From: Teredinibacter haidensis
GTDB taxonomy: Bacteria; Pseudomonadota; Gammaproteobacteria; Pseudomonadales; Cellvibrionaceae
Direction of reading: 5' to 3'
DNA: 64,000 nucleotides
Assembly (NCBI RefSeq): GCF_014211975.1
Contig: NZ_CP060084.1
Span: 434,001 to 498,000 of the forward strand
The first letter of the stretch is position 1; each line of letters starts with the position of its first letter. The position numbers were made by a program, and so were the translations under genes. Of the stretch, positions 19,881 to 29,148 are shown piece by piece. A model generated the notes under the pieces. The model was not told where the DNA came from and did not search any database. It saw only the letters and a program-made list of their open reading frames with translations.

Positions 19881-20189
19881 TGGGAGATGAGTGTTTGGTA
19901 AGTCATCTGACCTAATCAAAATACTGTACCGGATCTGGTTGAAGGCGGTGTTGGTAGCGCCGCGTGAAGAGATGCTTTTGCATGTCGTATCAGTGTCCTT
20001 TTCTCCGCTTCAATTGAATTTTACCTGTGGAAGTCCCCACGCTTGGGCTAAAGTGCTGGGCGCTTCGTACCGACAAGCGGCCTTTTCAATACTTATCGTC
20101 ACCATAAAGCCCTGAATGCCAGAGGTTCTTTATAGAAGACCGTGTGTAGTGGTCTAAGTAGGGGGACTAAAGCCCCGGTAGATATGGAT

Positions 20190-20244
20190 GGGGTATATTT
20201 TTCTGTACTGTTAAGTTGATTACCGTTTAAAGGGGGGTATATTT
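20190..20244. repeat. Direct repeat upstream of the PuuD-like gene
   Basis: GGGGTATATTT occurs at 20190-20200 and again at 20234-20244, 44 bases start to start, about four helical turns, so both copies face the same side of the DNA. It could be a pair of regulator sites for the gene at 20364. Confidence 0.35.
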
Positions 20245-20363
20245 CATGAGTGCAGTTGTAGTGCCGTCCGCTGTTTGACTGAGGTTGCATTTGTGACGAG
20301 CTGATATAAAGTAGACCTTTGTCAAACAATAACAAGACTGGAAAACACTTTTTGGGAGCTGTT

Positions 20364-21002
20364 ATGGAAATTGTCGATTTTTTGTTTCGTTGGGTGCATA
20401 TGCTGTTTGGTATTGCCTGGATCGGTATGTTGTATTATTTCAACTTTATTCAAACCGAATATTTTAAAGAAGCTGATCCTGTAGCCTTGGCGGATGTCAA
20501 AGCTAAGCTTGCGCCGCGCGCGTTATGGTGGTTCCGTTGGGGCGCGATGTTTACTTTTATCACCGGCGTGATTTTATTGGTGGGAACCTATCATGGCTCA
20601 CTTCTGAATGACTATGTTCTGCTTGGCGCACTGCTGGGTACTTTTATGTTTTTGAACGTTTGGCTGATAATCTGGCCTAATCAAAAAGTTGTGCTGGGCT
20701 TGGCTGAGGGGGATGTTGCTAGCGCTGCGCCAAAAGCAGCTTTGGCGTCTCGTACCAATGTACTCTTTTCCGGTCCAATGGCATTTTGCATGTTGGCGTC
20801 CCCACATTTGGGCTACAGCGCAGATTACCTTGTGGCTGCAAGTGGCGCTGGTTTGGGATTGTGGCTTTCTCTTGGTTTGACTTTATTGCTTGAAATCAAT
20901 GCGTTGTTTGGTAAACCTGGTCCGATAGCCAGTATTCGTGGTGTGATTCATATGAGTCTGGCACTAACTGCGGTATTCTTCCTGCTTAACTTGTATCTCT
21001 AA
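20364..21002 (+). CDS. PuuD-like (urate hydroxylase N-terminal) membrane protein
   Basis: 212 residues, several membrane helices. RWVHMLFGIAWIGMLYYFNF near residue 10 matches the membrane domain of urate hydroxylase PuuD (Urate_ox_N), and WRWGAMFTF plus a late His (RGVIHMSLAL) are possible haem-contact regions. The C-terminal cytochrome c domain of true PuuD is missing and no CxxCH motif occurs, so urate oxidation should not be assumed. ATG 20364 has GGGAG at 20354-20358; an upstream GTG extension lacks a site. Confidence 0.7.
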   Translation: MEIVDFLFRWVHMLFGIAWIGMLYYFNFIQTEYFKEADPVALADVKAKLAPRALWWFRWGAMFTFITGVILLVGTYHGSLLNDYVLLGALLGTFMFLNVWLIIWPNQKVVLGLAEGDVASAAPKAALASRTNVLFSGPMAFCMLASPHLGYSADYLVAASGAGLGLWLSLGLTLLLEINALFGKPGPIASIRGVIHMSLALTAVFFLLNLYL

Positions 21003-21049
21003 TAAAACGTCGGGCGTAATGCGCCCGGCAGCATTATTCGGTTTTCTCC

Positions 21050-21787
21050 ATGGTAGAACGTAAAGAACCTACATTAAATCCCATTCGTCCTGAACAAGAC
21101 GAAATTGCTCGTCATCGTCAGCGTTCCTCGCAGGCAAAAACCAGTAACGGAGGGTCAGAGCCGCCGGTAAGGCCTGTGATTGTTAAATCACCGCTGGCTC
21201 CAGTGGCTTTTCTTTTAGCGGTAGTTGGTATTGGTTTGGCCGGGTTTGCCTATTGGCAGTTAACACAAACCCAGCAAACAATGGTGCTCTCCGAGTCTCG
21301 TATTGCGTCTCTGGAGAGTCAGCTTCAGCTGACAGGTGATGAATCGTCGGCGTCGGTTACCGCTTTGCAGGCCAAAATCAAGTGGGCCGATTCTGAAATT
21401 CGTAAGCTTTGGGGGGTATCTTTCGATCGCAATAAAAAAGCAATAGCCGAGAATAAAACACAGATCGACGTGCTTTCGAAAGGTGCAAAATCGGTAGACG
21501 GAAAAATTCAAAAGGCGCTGCAAAACACCGCTGCAGAGATTCGATTGATTAACGATCTGCTCGATTCTCAGCAGAGTGCCATGAGTGAAATTGAGAAGAA
21601 AACACAGTCGCAGGTAAGCCAGGTACAGGCTTTAACCGATAAGATGCGCCAGCTAGATAAGCTGGAGGTTGAGCTGAAAGGGCGTATCAGTACCAATGAA
21701 GAGGCTATTAAAGCCATCGATGCTTTCCGCCGCAGCGTTAATCAGAAGCTGCTACAGTTAAGCCGTTCGGCTACCGCAATGCCATAA
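21050..21787 (+). CDS. Hypothetical single-pass protein with coiled coil
   Basis: 245 residues, not recognised. About 48 cytoplasmic residues precede one membrane helix (PVAFLLAVVGIGLAGFAYW, residues ~52-70). The rest is a long heptad-like, Gln/Ser/Lys-rich coiled coil expected in the periplasm. Placed between the PuuD-like gene and fumarase. Its layout suggests a structural or envelope-linked role, but nothing specific can be claimed. Confidence 0.65.
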   Translation: MVERKEPTLNPIRPEQDEIARHRQRSSQAKTSNGGSEPPVRPVIVKSPLAPVAFLLAVVGIGLAGFAYWQLTQTQQTMVLSESRIASLESQLQLTGDESSASVTALQAKIKWADSEIRKLWGVSFDRNKKAIAENKTQIDVLSKGAKSVDGKIQKALQNTAAEIRLINDLLDSQQSAMSEIEKKTQSQVSQVQALTDKMRQLDKLEVELKGRISTNEEAIKAIDAFRRSVNQKLLQLSRSATAMP

Positions 21788-21894
21788 GCCATTTGATTCA
21801 AATTCAGAAATATTTCGGTTAGCGGTGTAAAATCGCCGCTTCTTCGGCGGGTAACCGCTACATCCTTCATCTGTTATAAGACTTTGGATATTCC

Positions 21895-23415
21895 ATGACT
21901 ACGATCATTCGCCAGGAAGACATTATCGCCAGTGTGGCCGATGCCTTGCAGTTTATCTCCTACTATCACCCAAAAGACTTTATCGACGCTGTACACGATG
22001 CCTATCAGCGAGAGGCCAATCCGGCGGCAAAAGATGCTATGGCGCAAATACTGATTAACTCGCGTATGTGTGCCCAGGGGCATCGCCCCATCTGTCAGGA
22101 TACCGGTATCGTTACCGCGTTTGTGAATGTCGGTATGGATACAAAAGTCGAAGGTAATATGAGCTTCGACGATATGATTAATGAGGGTGTTCGCCAAGCC
22201 TATAAGAACACGGATAACTTGCTTCGCGCGTCGATTCTGGCCGATCCTGATGGCGCCCGAAAGAATACCGGCGACAATACCCCTGCGGTTATCCATTACA
22301 AAATGGTGCCCGGCAGTTCCATAGAGATTCATGTCGCTGCCAAGGGCGGCGGCTCAGAAGCCAAAACCAAATTTGCGATGCTCAATCCCTCCGATTCGGT
22401 TGTTGATTGGGTGTTAAACGTTGTGCCGCAAATGGGGGCGGGTTGGTGTCCTCCGGGTATGCTGGGTATTGGTATTGGAGGCACGGCAGAAAAGGCCATG
22501 CTGTTGGCGAAGGAAGCTTTGCTGGACCCTGTTGATATTCAGGATTTACGTGAGCGTGGCGCGAGCAATCGCTCGGAAGAGCTTCGCCTGGAGCTGATGG
22601 AAAAGGTTAACGCGCTGGGTATTGGCGCGCAGGGGCTAGGCGGTTTAACGACGGTTCTCGACGTTAAAGTTAAAGACTACCCTACGCACGCAGCCAACAA
22701 GGCTGTTGCCGTTATCCCCAATTGTGCGGCGACTCGACACGCTCATTTCACCCTGGAGGGTTCCGGCCCCGCGCTGCAAACGCCGCCCAATCTGGAAGAC
22801 TGGCCTGAAGTGAGTTGGGAAGTGGGAGATACGGTGGAGCGTGTGGATCTGAATACTATTACGCCTGAAGTTATAGCCAAGTGGACACCTGGGCAAACTC
22901 TACTACTTAACGGTAAGCTGCTGACTGGGCGCGATGCCGCACATAAGCGATTGGTCGATATGATTGAGAAGGGTGAGCCCATGCCTGTGGATTTCACCAA
23001 CAAGTTTATCTACTACGTTGGCCCGGTGGATCCGGTTGGTGAGGAAGTGGTTGGTCCGGCAGGCCCTACGACGGCGACCCGTATGGATAAATTTACCCGC
23101 ACGGTGCTGGAAAAAACCGGCCTGATTGGCATGGTTGGTAAAGCTGAGCGCGGTCCGGTGGCAATTGAAGCAATTAAGGATAATAAGGCGGTCTACCTAA
23201 TGGCCGTTGGAGGCGCTGCTTATTTAGTGTCCAAAGCTATTGTTGGTGCTAAGGTGCTGGCATTTGAAGATTTGGGAATGGAAGCTATCTATGAATTCGA
23301 TGTGAAAGATATGCCCGTTACGGTAGCCGTGGACAGTGAAGGGGTTTCTATTCACCAGACCGGCCCTAAACTCTGGAAGGCCAAGATTCAAGAGCAGGCC
23401 TTAAATCTCAAGTAG
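21895..23415 (+). CDS. fumA: Class I fumarate hydratase
   Basis: 506 residues, the iron-sulfur type of fumarase, converting fumarate to malate in the TCA cycle. Cluster cysteines are visible in NSRMCAQGHRPICQDTG and IPNCAATRH. The C-terminal beta-domain begins near WTPGQTLLLNGKLLTGRDAAHKR (split between residues ~320-345). Class I enzymes carry an oxygen-sensitive 4Fe-4S cluster. A small CGCCG/CGGCG hairpin (21834-21849) lies in the leader. Confidence 0.95.
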   Translation: MTTIIRQEDIIASVADALQFISYYHPKDFIDAVHDAYQREANPAAKDAMAQILINSRMCAQGHRPICQDTGIVTAFVNVGMDTKVEGNMSFDDMINEGVRQAYKNTDNLLRASILADPDGARKNTGDNTPAVIHYKMVPGSSIEIHVAAKGGGSEAKTKFAMLNPSDSVVDWVLNVVPQMGAGWCPPGMLGIGIGGTAEKAMLLAKEALLDPVDIQDLRERGASNRSEELRLELMEKVNALGIGAQGLGGLTTVLDVKVKDYPTHAANKAVAVIPNCAATRHAHFTLEGSGPALQTPPNLEDWPEVSWEVGDTVERVDLNTITPEVIAKWTPGQTLLLNGKLLTGRDAAHKRLVDMIEKGEPMPVDFTNKFIYYVGPVDPVGEEVVGPAGPTTATRMDKFTRTVLEKTGLIGMVGKAERGPVAIEAIKDNKAVYLMAVGGAAYLVSKAIVGAKVLAFEDLGMEAIYEFDVKDMPVTVAVDSEGVSIHQTGPKLWKAKIQEQALNLK

Positions 23416-23491
23416 GACTCTAGGAGCTCTGATTTAGTCAGAACATATCTGGCTTGATTAGAGCTGCCCACCCCCTCTACTGTCGATAGGC

Positions 23492-23515
23492 GAGGGGAAT
23501 TCACCTCCCCATTTT
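23492..23515 (+). terminator. Possible fumarase terminator
   Basis: GGGG/CCCC around AATTCACCT followed by ATTTT; the 5' GAGGGG can instead pair with CCCCTC at 23472-23477. A weak hairpin. The rest of the 332-bp gap 23416-23747 shows no gene; an in-frame extension of the next gene back to 23607 looks non-native. Confidence 0.35.
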
Positions 23516-23747
23516 GCTTTCAGCCAGGTGGGTTGATACCCCCGTGTTTTAAATCGCTTTCCTTCTGCTGCCATTTGTTCCATAAAATTGGTCTTATTGA
23601 CCGAAAATGTTGCGGTGCAGCGCTATACTCAAAGTAAGGCTGTTCTTGTTTGGGCTTCGGTTTGCGTCTTACTCTTACTTTGCGGGTCAATGTGCTTTTA
23701 AAACGCGAGGAACGATAAGACTGGCGCTGTCAGTGGGAGGTGCAGAT

Positions 23748-25829
23748 ATGCGTCTTAGCGATATTAATATCAGCACTAAACTGACATTGATTGCTGTTGC
23801 GTCCTCTGCTGCCGCTATCCTTTGTGTGGTAATCGCTTTTGTTGTGCAGGATTTACGTTTGGTCAACCAAATCAAGGACGAGCAAATTCGTACGCACAAT
23901 GCGTTTATCTCTACCAGCCTTTCTATTGCTATCGACGAACACCGTAAAACAATGGTTTACGATCTTCTGCTATCGACTTTAAGTGATTATGGTATTGTTG
24001 CCGCCGCCGTAATTTCACCAGATTCGACTCTCTATGCCAGCATAAATTTTCCTGAATTGGAGGAAAATAAACCGGTGTCACTGCTGGATTTTTTTCGTTA
24101 CGCCAAATCACCGGCTTTTAGCTCAGCAGTCGGTGTTTATCAGCATGATATTCCTGTTGCAAACTCGGCACCGGCCATACTCGTAACCCTCGTTAGCCTG
24201 GAGGACGTCCAGCAGCGAATTTGGTTTATGGCGGGCTATTCAGTAATGGCATTTATATTGGCGATGTTTATCTCTCTCTGTGTTTCATGGCTAGTGCAGC
24301 GGATGGTATCGAACCCCATTCAGCAGCTTAGTGGTTTGATTCGTCGTATCAAGCTGACAGGCGACTACAGCTTACGCTCTGAAGGGGAAGGGAGTGATGA
24401 GTTGGGAGAGTTGTCTGAAGGCTTTAATGCCATGCTTGAGCAGATTCGGCTTAAAGATAAAAACCTTGAAAAGCAGGTCCTTCGGCGGACTCAGGAGCTG
24501 GAGGAGTTAGCCGAAGCGTTTCGCTACCGGGCTTTTCACGACCCATTGACGGATTTGCCTAATCGAGCTTTGTTGCAGGAAGAGTTTTATCGTGCTGTAG
24601 CGCATGCCAATCGTTCGGGTAAGTATTTTGCCCTTATGCTGATGGATGTTGATGATTTTAAGCAGGTAAACGATACCTACGGCCATGAGTTTGGTGACGA
24701 GCTTCTGAAGGAGGTTGCGCGTCATATTCGATGTGTTGTGCGTGCCGAAGACCGTGTATGCCGTATGGGCGGCGATGAGTTTATTGTGCTGATGGAAAAC
24801 ATCAGTAGTGAAACAACGGTGCGCACTATCGGTGAGAATCTCCTGAAAGATTTAAATAATGAGTTGAATATCCTCAACGTATCCTTAAAAATCAGCGTTA
24901 GTATTGGCGCGAGTATTTATCCACGGCATGGAGGGCAGCTGGGGGATCTTAAACGGAAAGCTGACGTTGCTATGTATCATTCGAAAGAAGAGGGTAAAAA
25001 TCGGCTGACGGTTTTTCAAGGTTTTATGGAGCGCAAGGCCTCCCATCGTCAGTTGGTTAAAAATGATTTGGACGGAGCACTGAAGAACAACGAGCTGGAA
25101 ATAAATTACCAGCCGCAGGTGGATATTGAAGCGGGAAAGCTTGTGGCGGTGGAGGCACTGGTGCGCTGGCGAAACCCTGAGTACGGCATGTTAAAGCCAG
25201 GCGAATTTATTGGCCTAGCCGAAGGTAGCGATTTAATACGCAATATTGATTACCATGTTATTAAATATGCCTGTAGTCAAAGCGCAGACTGGCTAGCAAC
25301 ACTTGGTCGCTGTATACCGATTTCTGTTAATGTCTCCGGTGTGCATTTCCGAGATATGGATATTGTCAATTTTATTGATCAGACACTGCATGAGTACGGA
25401 ATAGGCGGTAAACATTTGATTGTGGAGCTCACACAGGCCGTTTTAGGCGAAGATGAGACGTGCGTTCGAAGGGTTGTCGATGCCTTGCGAGAGCTTTGCG
25501 TACGCAGTGCGCTGGATAACTTTGGTACGCCTGCCAGCTCCCTGCACTACTTGCGTTGCTTTCGGGTTGATATTCTAAAGCTGGATAAAAGCTTCTCCAG
25601 ATTTGTCCACAGTAGCGAGCGAGAGAAGAGGTTGGCGAAGGGCATTATTTCGCTTGCTAAGGATTATGGTGTTACGTTAGTTGCCGAGGGAGTGGAAACC
25701 GAATCGCAGGCAGCCAGCTTGACGTCGCTTGGTTGTAGCATTACCCAGGGTTACTGGCACGCAAAACCTTGTAATCGTCAGATGTTTGAGCAATGGTTAG
25801 AAGCCTTTGAACACAAGCATGTCGCCTAA
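23748..25829 (+). CDS. Membrane GGDEF-EAL protein, probable diguanylate cyclase with degraded EAL
   Basis: 693 residues. Membrane helix (~residues 15-35), periplasmic sensor region to ~160, second helix (~163-185), HAMP, then GGDEF and EAL. The GGDEF site is intact (RMGGDEFIVLM) and has the inhibitory RxxD site five residues before it (RAED). The EAL domain keeps EALVRW, the Asn of SVNVSG, the Lys of ILKLDKS and VAEGVETE, but reads ELTQ where ELTE is usual and DNFGTP where DDFGTG is usual, two metal-ligand changes. I infer cyclic-di-GMP synthesis, with EAL as a binding or regulatory module. ATG 23748 follows GGGAGG at 23735-23740. Confidence 0.88.
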   Translation: MRLSDINISTKLTLIAVASSAAAILCVVIAFVVQDLRLVNQIKDEQIRTHNAFISTSLSIAIDEHRKTMVYDLLLSTLSDYGIVAAAVISPDSTLYASINFPELEENKPVSLLDFFRYAKSPAFSSAVGVYQHDIPVANSAPAILVTLVSLEDVQQRIWFMAGYSVMAFILAMFISLCVSWLVQRMVSNPIQQLSGLIRRIKLTGDYSLRSEGEGSDELGELSEGFNAMLEQIRLKDKNLEKQVLRRTQELEELAEAFRYRAFHDPLTDLPNRALLQEEFYRAVAHANRSGKYFALMLMDVDDFKQVNDTYGHEFGDELLKEVARHIRCVVRAEDRVCRMGGDEFIVLMENISSETTVRTIGENLLKDLNNELNILNVSLKISVSIGASIYPRHGGQLGDLKRKADVAMYHSKEEGKNRLTVFQGFMERKASHRQLVKNDLDGALKNNELEINYQPQVDIEAGKLVAVEALVRWRNPEYGMLKPGEFIGLAEGSDLIRNIDYHVIKYACSQSADWLATLGRCIPISVNVSGVHFRDMDIVNFIDQTLHEYGIGGKHLIVELTQAVLGEDETCVRRVVDALRELCVRSALDNFGTPASSLHYLRCFRVDILKLDKSFSRFVHSSEREKRLAKGIISLAKDYGVTLVAEGVETESQAASLTSLGCSITQGYWHAKPCNRQMFEQWLEAFEHKHVA

Positions 25830-25857
25830 TTTTAATACACTAACTCGAGAGTGATGT

Positions 25858-26064
25858 ATGACAGATAAACCGGAAACAACGGACAACGTAGTGCCGTTAA
25901 AAAAGAAAACACCTGCCGAAGAGCACAAAGGGAAGTCCATGTGTCGCCACGGTTTTCACAAATGGATAATAAAGCAGGATAAGCAGTTTGATGTGAAGCA
26001 GGGCAAGCTGGTGACGATTCTAAAGTGCAGCCGCTGTGGTAAAGAAAAAGTGCAGTTGAGTTAA
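25858..26064 (+). CDS. Small conserved-looking zinc-ribbon-like protein
   Basis: 68 residues, not recognised. A polar, Lys/Glu-rich first third precedes SMCRHGFHKW and a closing KCSRCGKEK, so one Cys and two His upstream of a CxxC pair could bind zinc. The frame opens 28 bp after the GGDEF-EAL gene on the same strand with GAGAGTG just before the ATG. It converges on purN within 10 bp. The compact spacing and cysteine layout support a real gene. Confidence 0.55.
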   Translation: MTDKPETTDNVVPLKKKTPAEEHKGKSMCRHGFHKWIIKQDKQFDVKQGKLVTILKCSRCGKEKVQLS

Positions 26065-26073
26065 CGCTCTGTG

Positions 26074-26712
26074 CTAAAACGTAACTGGATTTCCATCCAC
26101 AAGGGCTTTCCCGTCCACCATTTTCACTCTGCCATCGGCAAACCAACCTACTGCCTGCGGGTAGATTTTGTGTTCTTGTACTAGCACTCTTGCGGCTAGC
26201 TCCTCTGCCGTATCACCTTCCATCACGGGTACGCGCGCCTGAATAATATTTGGGCCGCCGTCTAGCTCCGCTGTCACAAAATGTACGGTTACACCGTGCT
26301 CTTTATCGCCCGCATCAATCGCGCGTTGGTGGGTGTGCAAGCCCTGATATTTGGGCAGCAGGGAAGGGTGAATGTTAAACATACGCCCAAGGTAGTGCTT
26401 GGTAAACTCGGGGGTGAGTATTCGCATAAAACCGGCGAGTACGACGAGATCTGGAGTGTACTCGTCGATGGTCTCACGCAGAGCTTTATCGAAACTCTCG
26501 CGGCTGTCGAATTGTTTGTGATTGAGTATGCGCGTGCTGATACCGTGATTGTGTGCGCGCGCCAAACCTTTTACGCCGTCTTTGTTGCTGATAACGGCAC
26601 AGATTTCAATATTAATCGTGCCGGCTTCCTGCTGGTCGATAATGGCTTGTAAATTACTACCGCTACCGGAGATTAGAACGACCACACGGGCCGGCGCTTT
26701 CACTTGTGTCAT
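26074..26712 (-). CDS. purN: Phosphoribosylglycinamide formyltransferase
   Basis: 212 residues. Transfers formyl from 10-formyl-THF to GAR in purine synthesis. VLISGSGSNLQAII is the phosphate-binding start. Catalytic Asn and His are in MFNIHPSLLPKYQG and the Asp in TAELDGGP. It lies 9 bp after purM as an operon. Confidence 0.96.
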   Translation of the reverse strand: MTQVKAPARVVVLISGSGSNLQAIIDQQEAGTINIEICAVISNKDGVKGLARAHNHGISTRILNHKQFDSRESFDKALRETIDEYTPDLVVLAGFMRILTPEFTKHYLGRMFNIHPSLLPKYQGLHTHQRAIDAGDKEHGVTVHFVTAELDGGPNIIQARVPVMEGDTAEELAARVLVQEHKIYPQAVGWFADGRVKMVDGKALVDGNPVTF

Positions 26713-26721
26713 TACCGGCTC

Positions 26722-27792
26722 TCAGACAATATTGCGCAGTTCAACTTGTTCTTCACCTTCTTCAGCGGTGTCGATCTGGCCAATAACAAAGGCCTGCTCG
26801 CCTTCGGTTTTCAGCAGTTCGATTGTGCGGGTAGCATCGGCTTCCGCTACACAAATCACCATACCCACACCACAGTTAAACGTGCGGTACATCTCACGGG
26901 CTTCCACATTGCCTTTTTCCTGCAGCCAGGCAAAGATATCCGGGAACTGCCAGCGGCTGCATTCAATCACTGCTTTGGCGTTTTCCGGCAGTACGCGGGG
27001 AATGTTTTCGGTTAGGCCACCGCCAGTAATATGGCAGAGGGCGTTCACTTGAACCTGCTTCATTAGGTTCAGTAGTGGCTTAACGTAGATGCGAGTGGGT
27101 TCCAGTAGGGCTTTGCCCAGCGTGGTTGCGCCCAGTTTTGTATTGAGGTCGGCACTGTTGACTTCAAGAATCTTACGAATGAGTGAGTAGCCGTTGGAGT
27201 GGGGGCCACTGGACGGCAGAGCGATTAATACATCACCTGTTTGCACCTTGCTGCCGTCAATAATTTTGGATTTCTCAACGATACCGACGCAGAAGCCTGC
27301 TAGGTCGTAATCTTCTCCTTCGTACATGCCGGGCATTTCGGCGGTTTCGCCGCCAACCAGTGAGCAGCCAGACAGGTTGCAACCATCTCCAATGCCTTCA
27401 ACGACTTGTGCCGCAATCTCTACAGAAAGCTTGCCGGTGGCGTAGTAGTCGAGAAAGAACAGGGGCTCTGCACCACCGACGATCAGGTCGTTAACGCACA
27501 TGGCGACCAGATCGATACCAATGGTGTCGTGCTTTTGCATTTGCAGGGCCAGTTTCAGCTTGGTGCCCACGCCATCGGTGCCAGAGACCAGGACGGGCTC
27601 ATCGTAGCCTTTTGGCAGCTCAAATAATGCACCAAAGCCGCCCAGTCCGGCCATAACTTCGGGTCGTTTGGTTCGTTTAGCCACAGTTTTGATGCGCTCG
27701 ACCAGAGCATTACCTGCGTCGATATCGACACCGGCGTCTTTGTAGCTAAGTGATGGGGAAGTTTGGCTTGGGGGTGGCGTTTGTTGAGTCAT
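26722..27792 (-). CDS. purM: Phosphoribosylformylglycinamidine cyclo-ligase
   Basis: 356 residues, normal length. AIR synthetase of purine synthesis. Motifs: SYKDAGVDIDAGNALVERIK at the start, VSGTDGVGTKLKLA, and GGETAEMPGMY. First gene of purMN, divergent from the DUF2066-hda pair across a 204-bp gap that should hold both promoters; this arrangement is shared with Pseudomonas. Confidence 0.97.
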   Translation of the reverse strand: MTQQTPPPSQTSPSLSYKDAGVDIDAGNALVERIKTVAKRTKRPEVMAGLGGFGALFELPKGYDEPVLVSGTDGVGTKLKLALQMQKHDTIGIDLVAMCVNDLIVGGAEPLFFLDYYATGKLSVEIAAQVVEGIGDGCNLSGCSLVGGETAEMPGMYEGEDYDLAGFCVGIVEKSKIIDGSKVQTGDVLIALPSSGPHSNGYSLIRKILEVNSADLNTKLGATTLGKALLEPTRIYVKPLLNLMKQVQVNALCHITGGGLTENIPRVLPENAKAVIECSRWQFPDIFAWLQEKGNVEAREMYRTFNCGVGMVICVAEADATRTIELLKTEGEQAFVIGQIDTAEEGEEQVELRNIV

Positions 27793-27996
27793 ATCGGTAG
27801 AGTTCAGTCAGGTTATTGCTGATGCAGGAAAGGCGTGCATTCTAACAGCTTCGATGGCGGGCTAACACCCTTGAATTCGGCCTAATCGGCCTTCATCAAC
27901 GGGGTAAATTTGTGTTACAGCGCCCTGTGATTTCGTTGGCGAATTGCTACAATTTACCGCCCAGTAACAGGCGCAACCAAGTGAGAGAGGATTTAG

Positions 27997-29145
27997 GTGA
28001 AATTAGCCTATAGAGGTATTCAGACTGCCCGATTAAAAAGCCACATTATGTGCCGTTCCTGCGCGCTGGTTGTGCTCGCCGCAATGATGTGGATAGGGCC
28101 GGTGTTCGCGCAGCAGAATTTTTTTAAAGCCTCCGTGCCCGTGACGTCCCAGTCCCCCGGCGATAGAAAGGCGGCTGCACAGCTGGCGTTTGCCGAGGTG
28201 ATAACCCGGATTTCCGGGTCTGATTTGGTGCTGGATAATTCGCAAATGAATTCCGCGCACTCGAATGCCATTGCCTATGTGGAGCAGTTTCAGTATTCCC
28301 CGGTGGATGATCCCAAGCTTCTTGCTCAGGGCTATAAAGAGCAGATCGCGCTAACGTTTTCAGCTGTTTCTATCGAACGATTATTGCGCAAAAACAACCA
28401 GCCTTTTTGGCCGGTTAATAGACCTACAACACTGGTGTGGTTAGTGGAAAACGATTTTGAATATGGCAAGCAGCTGGTGTCTGGTGATATGGCTCCAGAA
28501 CTGGCTGAAGGATTTGAAGAGGCGGCTAGTCTGCGCGGTTTGCCCCTGAGTTATCCGTTATTGGATATACAAGATCAGGTTAACCTTTCTTCCGACCAGT
28601 TGTGGATGCTCGACGAGCAGGCAATTTTACAAGCGTCGGAACGTTATTCTCCCGATTCGATACTGGTTGGTCGATACTCGGTCACGTCGACGGGGGAAGT
28701 GCTATCCACATGGCAGTTTTTTCATCGTGGGGACTCTCGGGTTTACGATAGCCGCAATCAAAATTTGGAGCAGTTGGGAGCCGCAGCGCTGAACCCGCTG
28801 GGAGATTACTTGGGTGGGCGCTATGCGATTCTAGCTCAAGGCGAAAACAGTTCCGCTTTGGTTTTACAGATCGCGGGGGTTAATAGCTACAGCAGCTACC
28901 GAAAGGCGCTGGATTATTTAGACTCCATAGCGGCAACCTCCGGTGTTTTTCTGGCGGGAGTTCGTCAGGACACTTTGTTGTTGTACCTAGATTCCGATGC
29001 CGGTGTAGAGAAGTTTGTCAGTGTACTGGCGTTGGACGGAAGGCTCAAAAAGAATGAGTCCGTTGCCGCTGGAGATCTACCGGTTTGGCAGCAGGCGCAA
29101 AGAGGGTCTTTGGAAAATCCCTTGCAGTACCGTTGGGGTCGTTAA
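27997..29145 (+). CDS. DUF2066 family exported protein
   Basis: 382 residues. After a basic start comes a hydrophobic helix ending in GPVFAQQ, a likely signal peptide (cleavage near residue 38). The remainder is the DUF2066 fold, with an early VTSQSPGDRKAAAQLAFAE. It precedes hda directly, as in many gammaproteobacteria. Function unknown. An ATG alternative lies further downstream (MCRSC), which would still keep the signal helix. Confidence 0.8.
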   Translation: MKLAYRGIQTARLKSHIMCRSCALVVLAAMMWIGPVFAQQNFFKASVPVTSQSPGDRKAAAQLAFAEVITRISGSDLVLDNSQMNSAHSNAIAYVEQFQYSPVDDPKLLAQGYKEQIALTFSAVSIERLLRKNNQPFWPVNRPTTLVWLVENDFEYGKQLVSGDMAPELAEGFEEAASLRGLPLSYPLLDIQDQVNLSSDQLWMLDEQAILQASERYSPDSILVGRYSVTSTGEVLSTWQFFHRGDSRVYDSRNQNLEQLGAAALNPLGDYLGGRYAILAQGENSSALVLQIAGVNSYSSYRKALDYLDSIAATSGVFLAGVRQDTLLLYLDSDAGVEKFVSVLALDGRLKKNESVAAGDLPVWQQAQRGSLENPLQYRWGR

Positions 29146-29148
29146 GTG

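Noticed and set aside
19891..20115. 74-codon open frame in the gap before the PuuD-like gene
   Set aside because: GTG start without a ribosome site, no recognisable domain, and overlap with repeat structures.
23607..23747. 46-residue N-terminal extension of the GGDEF-EAL protein
   Set aside because: GGGAGG lies seven bases before ATG 23748 and the extension has no start signal.
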